The notes beneath the pieces were generated by a model. That model searched no databases. It was not told the origin of the DNA and saw only the letters and a list, made by a program, of their open reading frames with translations. Of a stretch of DNA of 64,000 bases, positions 58,923 through 64,000 are shown one piece after another. The stretch is from contig JARWIR010000018.1 in assembly GCA_029959085.1 (NCBI GenBank), positions 18,785,001 to 18,849,000 of the forward strand, given 5' to 3'. Both the position numbers and the translations under genes were made by a program. The DNA is from Nemophila menziesii (lineage: Eukaryota > Streptophyta > Magnoliopsida > Boraginales > Hydrophyllaceae). Each line of letters starts with the position of its first letter. Within the stretch, counting starts at the first letter, position 1.

Positions 58923-59123
58923 ATAATAAATAAGTAATGATATATACCATCCAAATTCATACCATCCAAATACCATTCAACGACGTGGCGTGAATTGGTT
59001 GGTTACAAGTTGTTAATGTATTAATTTTCTTGATTAAAGATTTGTAACCAACTAATTCACACCCCTGATATAAATTTGGATGGTATTAATTTGAGTGATA
59101 TATATTCTTACTCATAATAAATA
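58923..59123. mobile_element. 181-bp foldback element (Mutator-like MITE)
   Basis: 58933-59113 flanked by an exact 10-bp duplication ATAATAAATA (58923-58932, 59114-59123). The ends are AGTAATGATATATACCATCC and its approximate complement. Inner arms (GAATTGGTTGGTTACAA / TTTGTAACCAACTAATTC) also pair, so most of it forms one hairpin. It is about 280 bp past the ACS stop codon. Confidence 0.85.
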
Positions 59124-59884
59124 TATAAAACACTAATTTTTCTGGAAATAAATAAGTGCAATTAGGTAAAAATCCTTAACAAAATAGATTTCCACCTCTT
59201 TCATCCGGCCAAAAATTCACCTTCAAACTTAAAATTACCTAAAATAATTTTTTAGCATAATCTCGAATTTCGTTACTGGTTTGTCATTTTCGAAAAGCTA
59301 TCATATATCCGTACATGCAATGAGCCTAGGAATATGGGGCCATCGTTTTGTAATTTTTACACATATATTTTTAATGGATTTTATGCTTCTGATTATAAAA
59401 AAAAAAAAAAAAAGTACCATGAAAAAATAGAGCAAGCATTAATTCTGCACATGAGTTTGGTATCCATTTTAAGGATTTGCAAGAGACATGCGTGGAATTA
59501 GAATTGAAGGTTACCTACTTTCCTTCTCCTCTCAAATTTATGACAACTTCTTTCTCTCTGTCTCTTTCAATATTAGATATTGTATGGCTTGATTTCTTTT
59601 TTTTTTTTTATTTGGATCGGGTAGTTTGGTTTGATTTCTGCACACATGGTAGCAAGGTGCAGTAACAATATTTTTTTCTTAAAAATTAAAATTGACACAT
59701 ATTTAAACGTTAAATTCATTTGATGAAGAATTTTGTAGTACTAAATTTAATACCGTAATTCAATATTATTAACAAATATCAATTAGTATTTTTTTCTATT
59801 AAATATAATTTTTTTACTTTTACATTTTCAAAAATATCTACTTTAATAAATCATTAATTATAATTATGTTTTAATGATGCTATA

Positions 59885-60666
59885 TTTAAAGTAGGGTTAA
59901 TACTCAACAAACCCCTATAACTTTGTCCACTATTCCGTAAAAAACACTGTTCTTGAACAGTATATTATAAGAAACTTCCTAAAACTCAAAATCTGAGTTT
60001 TGGAATGCTACCTATAACTCAAAATTTGAGTTCTGGAAAGTTTTTCATAACTCAAACAACTTTTTTATAGACATAAAAAAGAAAAAACAAAATGTATGGT
60101 GTTTTTTATGGGCAAAAAAATAATGGTTGTGATGAGTTATGATATAGATCTCCCCGCCTAAGCGCCGCCTAGGCGTCAACTCCCCCCTCAGCCGCTTACA
60201 CCTAATTAAAATTTTAGGCATTTTTGCCTAGCGCCTTAGTCGTCGTGGAATAGGATCCTAACCCGTCTAGGCACCGATTAATGGTAAAAAAATGGCCGCC
60301 TAGACGCCGATTAATGAAAAAACAGCTCGCATAGACCTTTTTGTTATTTTTCTTATTCTCGAAATTTTTTTAGTTGATATTATAACTCAATTTTTAGAAT
60401 TTTCAAATTTATTATAGTGTTGTTAGATGAACTTTATGACTTAAATAGTTAAAATTGATATAATTACTACATATATATTACTAAATATACAAAATTACAC
60501 ACCGGGATTCAAAACCGTATAATTCCGCCTAGGTCCTGTGTAATCACGCCTAGGCGCAAGGCACCGATCGACCTCCTAGCGTCCAAAACCAAGATCTACA
60601 GCATAGGTGGTGAGAGGAAATTAATTTTAACTTGAGAGGTTTCTTGGGCATTAATCCTTTAAGGTA
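59885..60666. mobile_element. 764-bp non-autonomous Mutator-like element
   Basis: 59894-60657, with imperfect terminal inverted repeats (GGGTTAATACTCAACAAACC against GGATTAATGCCCAAGAAACC). Flanking 9-bp duplication TTTAAAGTA / TTTAAGGTA, one mismatch. Absent from the paired segment. Its middle (60155-60590) has several GCCTAGGC/CGCCTAGG palindromes at both ends, which may be a second element nested inside. No coding sequence. Confidence 0.8.
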
Positions 60667-60866
60667 AACTTTTAGTTTCCGAAATTTCATTTACCTTCCT
60701 ATTTGAATCCATCCATTGCAATTTGAAAAAAAATCATTTTCTAAAATATAGGATTTCAATATGTAAGGGGGTATCCAAAAAATAACTTGGATAATTAAAT
60801 AAAACATCGAATTTAATCATAATTTAGAAACTAACATAAATGACCAAACAAGATATTATGTTTTTT

Positions 60867-60978
60867 AATATGAGAGCCACTTTAGACTCAGAATTATTTT
60901 GAATTTAATAAGATTTGATCTCAAAATCTTTTGATCTCTGTGGAGTAGTCTAACCACTAGACCAACTATCGATCTTAC
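60867..60978 (-). mobile_element. Short tRNA-derived SINE
   Basis: 112 bp, flanked by a 14-bp duplication ATAT(T/C)ATGTTTTTT (60853-60866, 60979-60992; one mismatch). Minus strand: A-box region TTGGTCTAGTGGTTAGAC and a B-box-like TTTTGAGATCAAATC. Missing from the paired segment at about 23260. Confidence 0.75.
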
Positions 60979-61379
60979 ATATCATGTTTTTTGAAGTAAA
61001 AACACAATTACCCAAAATAAGTTCACTTGTCCAGTAATCCAAATTTATAAATCAATAGCTCCAACTAGAACACAAAACCTGGTAGGATTTGTTCGAAATA
61101 ATTCGATACAAAATGTGCAGGATCAAATATCATCAAAAAAAATTAGGATCAAAATACTTACATGTTTGAATTGCGAATCAAGAACGGTTTGACTTCGATT
61201 CAAGTTCAAAGGGTAACGGGGTATTTCATACAAGAAGATTCAACCATATTATATTTTGTACAATCTATTGCAAAATAATCAAACTTACCTTTTGTAATGT
61301 TTTGCCTCTTCCTTCTGCATATGGCTACTCACTGCGTGAATGGTCCTATCTTCCTTCCTATATGTCGTCTCAAAGACTT

Positions 61380-61750
61380 TAAAAAATATTTGAAAATAAA
61401 TAAACCGCCAATATTATTTCTCGAAATTTGAACTTTGTCTTTAGAGACGACATATTTCATCTCTAATGGCACGTTTCATCTGCAAAAACCATGTGGTGGG
61501 AAATTGACCACCCATGATTTAGTATTTTAAATTTGACTTTACTTTAAAGACGACAAATTATCGTCTCAAATGACCTTGAGACATTACCGACAAGTTCCTC
61601 AAGAAGAACTCATCGTGACCCATTGTCATTTGCGATGAATTTTTCTTTAGGAACTCGTCAGTATTGACTCAAGGTCATTTGAGACGACATTTCATCCATT
61701 ACAGACGACATATTCGTCTCTCATGACATTTTTTAAATTTAAATTAAATT
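61380..61750. repeat. CACTA-style subterminal region with a long hairpin
   Basis: GACGACA / TCGTCTC motifs in both orientations. Within it, 61561-61615 and 61633-61687 are inverted repeats: 55-bp arms, 7 mismatches, 17-base loop. Lies next to CACTA coding remnants. Confidence 0.7.
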
Positions 61751-61779
61751 TTTTACACCTTAAATAACCCATTTTTCTT

Positions 61780-62860
61780 ACATATTAGATAGAAACACAC
61801 AAACACAATCCCAAATTCCATAACACAATCAATATGTGAATAACACAATCCAAAAGTAAATGACACAATTAATTATTATTATTACAATGTTGAAAAATAT
61901 ATACTAATTTTACTGCGATAAAAAATAACACATCATGTACCGAAATACTCTTAATTATCATGACCTTTACAAACCTGTATTAATCAAGGACAAGTTATTA
62001 ACAAAGGAACTAGTAATGTTAATTATTAAAGTATCCATATAAGTGAATAAAAGTTAGTAGTCTGACTCATAACCATCCGGTTTTACAAATTCATCGTTAC
62101 TATCAATGTATATAGGTTTTCTAGACAAGTCATCTTTGTACTCATCCAATGTGTCGTTGGGAATTTCATCATCGTCATCCCTGATCAATGGATCGTACCC
62201 AAATGCACTAGGATCAATTTATATGGCTTTTACAGTACTCAAACGTAATTTTGACCCATCTGTGTTATTGATTAAAGGAGTGGTGATAGATGATATTGAT
62301 TTCGCACCCAACAAATTGGGACTCCATCTGTACCCGTCATTCACCTCCCATACAACTTTTCACCCTTATTAGTACTTCTTTGAATTTATTTCATTGATAC
62401 AGAAGACCTTTTTTGTGTGGGTAGCCAATATATAAAACCAATCTCTCCACCACCAGAATGAAGTTTTGCTTATCATTTTGGCTCATGGTTCTGACCTCTT
62501 TTTTTTGCTCACTCGTCTGTGTTGTACCACTTACACTCGAACAAAAAAACTAAACAATCATCACCAAACAAGACCTTCATTACTGTGGAATATTCCCCGT
62601 AAAATGAAATTTCATCGGTAATAGTGCAAAACCCGTAATCTTGAGTCACTATCTTTTCCCCATGAGATACCCATTTGACACCGTTTATAACACATTAATC
62701 AAATCTATACACGAAATCGTGGGACATATTAGAAAATGCAATAAGTTAATCGTTAACGTGTGATTTTCCGGCTATACACATCGAATACACCTACCAACAA
62801 AAACAATTAATAGTTTCAATAGAGTTTTAACATTACTAAATTAAAAAGGTATATACCTTA
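61780..62860 (-). pseudogene. CACTA (En/Spm) transposon protein remnant, second copy
   Basis: Minus strand. NGVKWVSHG (about 62680), FLFECKWYNTDE (about 62530), WFYILATHTKKVFCI (about 62430) and a C-terminal acidic block, DDDDEIPNDTLDEYKDDLS to DGYESDY, ending with TAA at 62054-62056. The layout resembles DUF4216-type regions of CACTA-encoded proteins. It has stops and frameshifts. DNA downstream of the stop to 61880 ('caatgttgaaaaatatatactaa') also matches 35360-35525, so the repeat extends past the coding part. Confidence 0.7.
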
Positions 62861-63155
62861 TCCAAGAACCATCCTTGAAACCTTTCCCGGTGGGTTTTTT
62901 CTATATTCATCACTAACAGTGAAGACTTTTGTTCACTATACATAAGCATTAATGTTAAATAAATACACTTACTTGTGTTAATACATAACCATATAAAATA
63001 TTACTTACATCATATACGCTTTGATCTAGTCGCATTTGTGGAGGATGTACCAATCAATTCTCTCATTTTCTTTGTGTGGGAAGGTACAAAAATCTATTTT
63101 ACCCACTGTTTGACATTGACTCTTAACCAATGGAAGCTTTAGGATTCTAGGAGCA
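62861..63155. other. Gene-free DNA
   Basis: No frame or repeat recognised between the CACTA remnant and the LTR. Confidence 0.5.
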
Positions 63156-64000
63156 TGATGTCTCCCTAATTGTTCTTATTTTCGACCCTTGGGAGACATC
63201 ATTTTTTATGTTTATTTGATTATTTTAATAGACTTTCGAGTTAAAAATGCAATAATCCGGAATTTCCATTTTATTTCTAGTAATTTTGTTTTATTAAACT
63301 TTTGCGCGTAATCTTGTGTGTTTTAGTGAAAAGTTTGTAGGTTTTAATTATTAGCTAGGAATGGAATCCGAGAAGAGGGTCAAAGATCGTGATATAGAGT
63401 CAAGACTTGAAGATAAATCCCGAAAGAATTGTTTTTAGAGCTGCAAATCTGTTTTCCAGGCCAACGATTGCTGATTTTAAGGCGCTTAAGAGATGATTTA
63501 GCCGCTGACCTTTGAAGAGAAAACATTCCTTATCGAGTTACGGAACTTTAGCAACTAGAATCAAGTCAATCGGAGTCATAACGAAGCGGGAAAAGCCGTT
63601 TTAGTGAAGGTGTATCAGCAGTTACGGGATTTTGGGCTTAGAAATTGGGCTTGGACATTTAATTAGTGTTTTATTCTTAGGTCCAAGCCCTAATCCGTTT
63701 TTCCACTTATAAAAGGAGCTCTTGACTTCTATTTTTCACACAATTCACTTTTTACAAGATTAAACATCATAGAGAAGCAACAGAAGGAAGAAAGAAGAAG
63801 CTGCAAGAGCTGGAGAGGGTCTATATCTCCGTTCTCAGTCATTCCAATTCCGGAAATTAGGTTTCTTTTAATTTTAATTCTGTAATCAAATATGAATTCC
63901 ATTTCAATTAATTTAGTTTTCCTTTTTATTAGTATGAGCTAAACACATTTTAGTGCTTGAGAATGCTTTATGGGTAATTCCCAATTTTATTGAATTTCAT
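63156..64000 (+). repeat. Athila-like LTR, runs off the window
   Basis: Starts TGATGTCTCCC and follows the LTRs at 27044 and 34158 as a diverged relative ('taaacttttgcgcgtaat', 'gagctggagagg', 'cgggattt'). TATAAAAGG at 63708-63716. Cannot be assigned as 5', 3' or solo LTR from this window. Confidence 0.8.

Larger units (their letters stand above)
59395..61370. repeat. Segmental duplication, right copy (3' flank of ACS)
   Basis: Partner of 21160-24200, same orientation. Private insertions here are 59894-60657 and 60867-60978. It ends inside the shared gag fragment at about 61366, where CACTA-style sequence starts. Confidence 0.82.

Overview
The window is nuclear DNA of a flowering plant, most likely a eudicot. 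It is AT-rich, has an intron-containing 1-aminocyclopropane-1-carboxylate synthase (ACS)-like gene, and is otherwise almost entirely transposable elements of plant families (L1-type LINEs, Ty1/copia, Athila-like Ty3/gypsy, hAT, Mutator-like, CACTA, SINE-like). Nothing bacterial or organellar was seen. The species cannot be named from the sequence.

Layout. 1-2501: 3' part of a LINE whose open frame has lost the RNase H module. 2539-3066: unrecognised decayed reading frame. 3402-9505: complete LINE (two ORFs, RNase H, A-tail) with a 14-bp target duplication, inserted in a U-box/armadillo (PUB4-like) pseudogene that continues at 9506-10242. 10243-21128: degenerate copia element on the minus strand whose interior was tandemly duplicated (two 4.4-kb units, nearly identical). 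About 21160-24200: a segment also present downstream of the ACS gene (about 59395-61370), carrying a SINE-like and a hAT insertion in this copy. 24200-27043: old copia gag debris and gene-free DNA. 27044-35302: non-autonomous Athila-like LTR element on the plus strand with a duplicated promoter region in its 5' LTR.

35303-49210 is a nest: a CACTA protein remnant interrupted by a solo LTR; next to it an LTR ('LTR-D') interrupted by a plus-strand solo LTR, which is itself interrupted by a complete gag-only Athila-like element on the minus strand. Perfect 5-bp target duplications (ATAGT, GTAAA, CCAGC) resolve three of the insertions. 49211-49900: microsatellite and CACTA-type subterminal repeats. 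49900-53620: decayed plus-strand copia. 53629-55549: an element with terminal inverted repeats of about 290 bp or more that carries a fragment resembling RINGLET/DDT-homeobox genes (Pack-MULE-like). 55585-55850: tRNA-derived SINE and an AT microsatellite.

56455-58647: the one gene that looks intact, an ACS-like gene with four exons and 452 codons. It keeps the pyridoxal-phosphate lysine but differs from typical ACS at the tyrosine-containing FQDYHG motif. Downstream lie a 181-bp foldback element, the second copy of the duplicated segment with different insertions (a 764-bp Mutator-like element and a 112-bp SINE), a 55-bp-arm hairpin, another CACTA remnant, and an Athila-like LTR that runs off the end.

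I found no new multi-gene system. The most informative items are the diverged ACS, the gene-capturing inverted-repeat element, the tandemly duplicated copia interior, the resolved insertion nest, and the shared non-coding architecture (repeated polypurine motifs beside a hairpin) of the two Athila-like elements.
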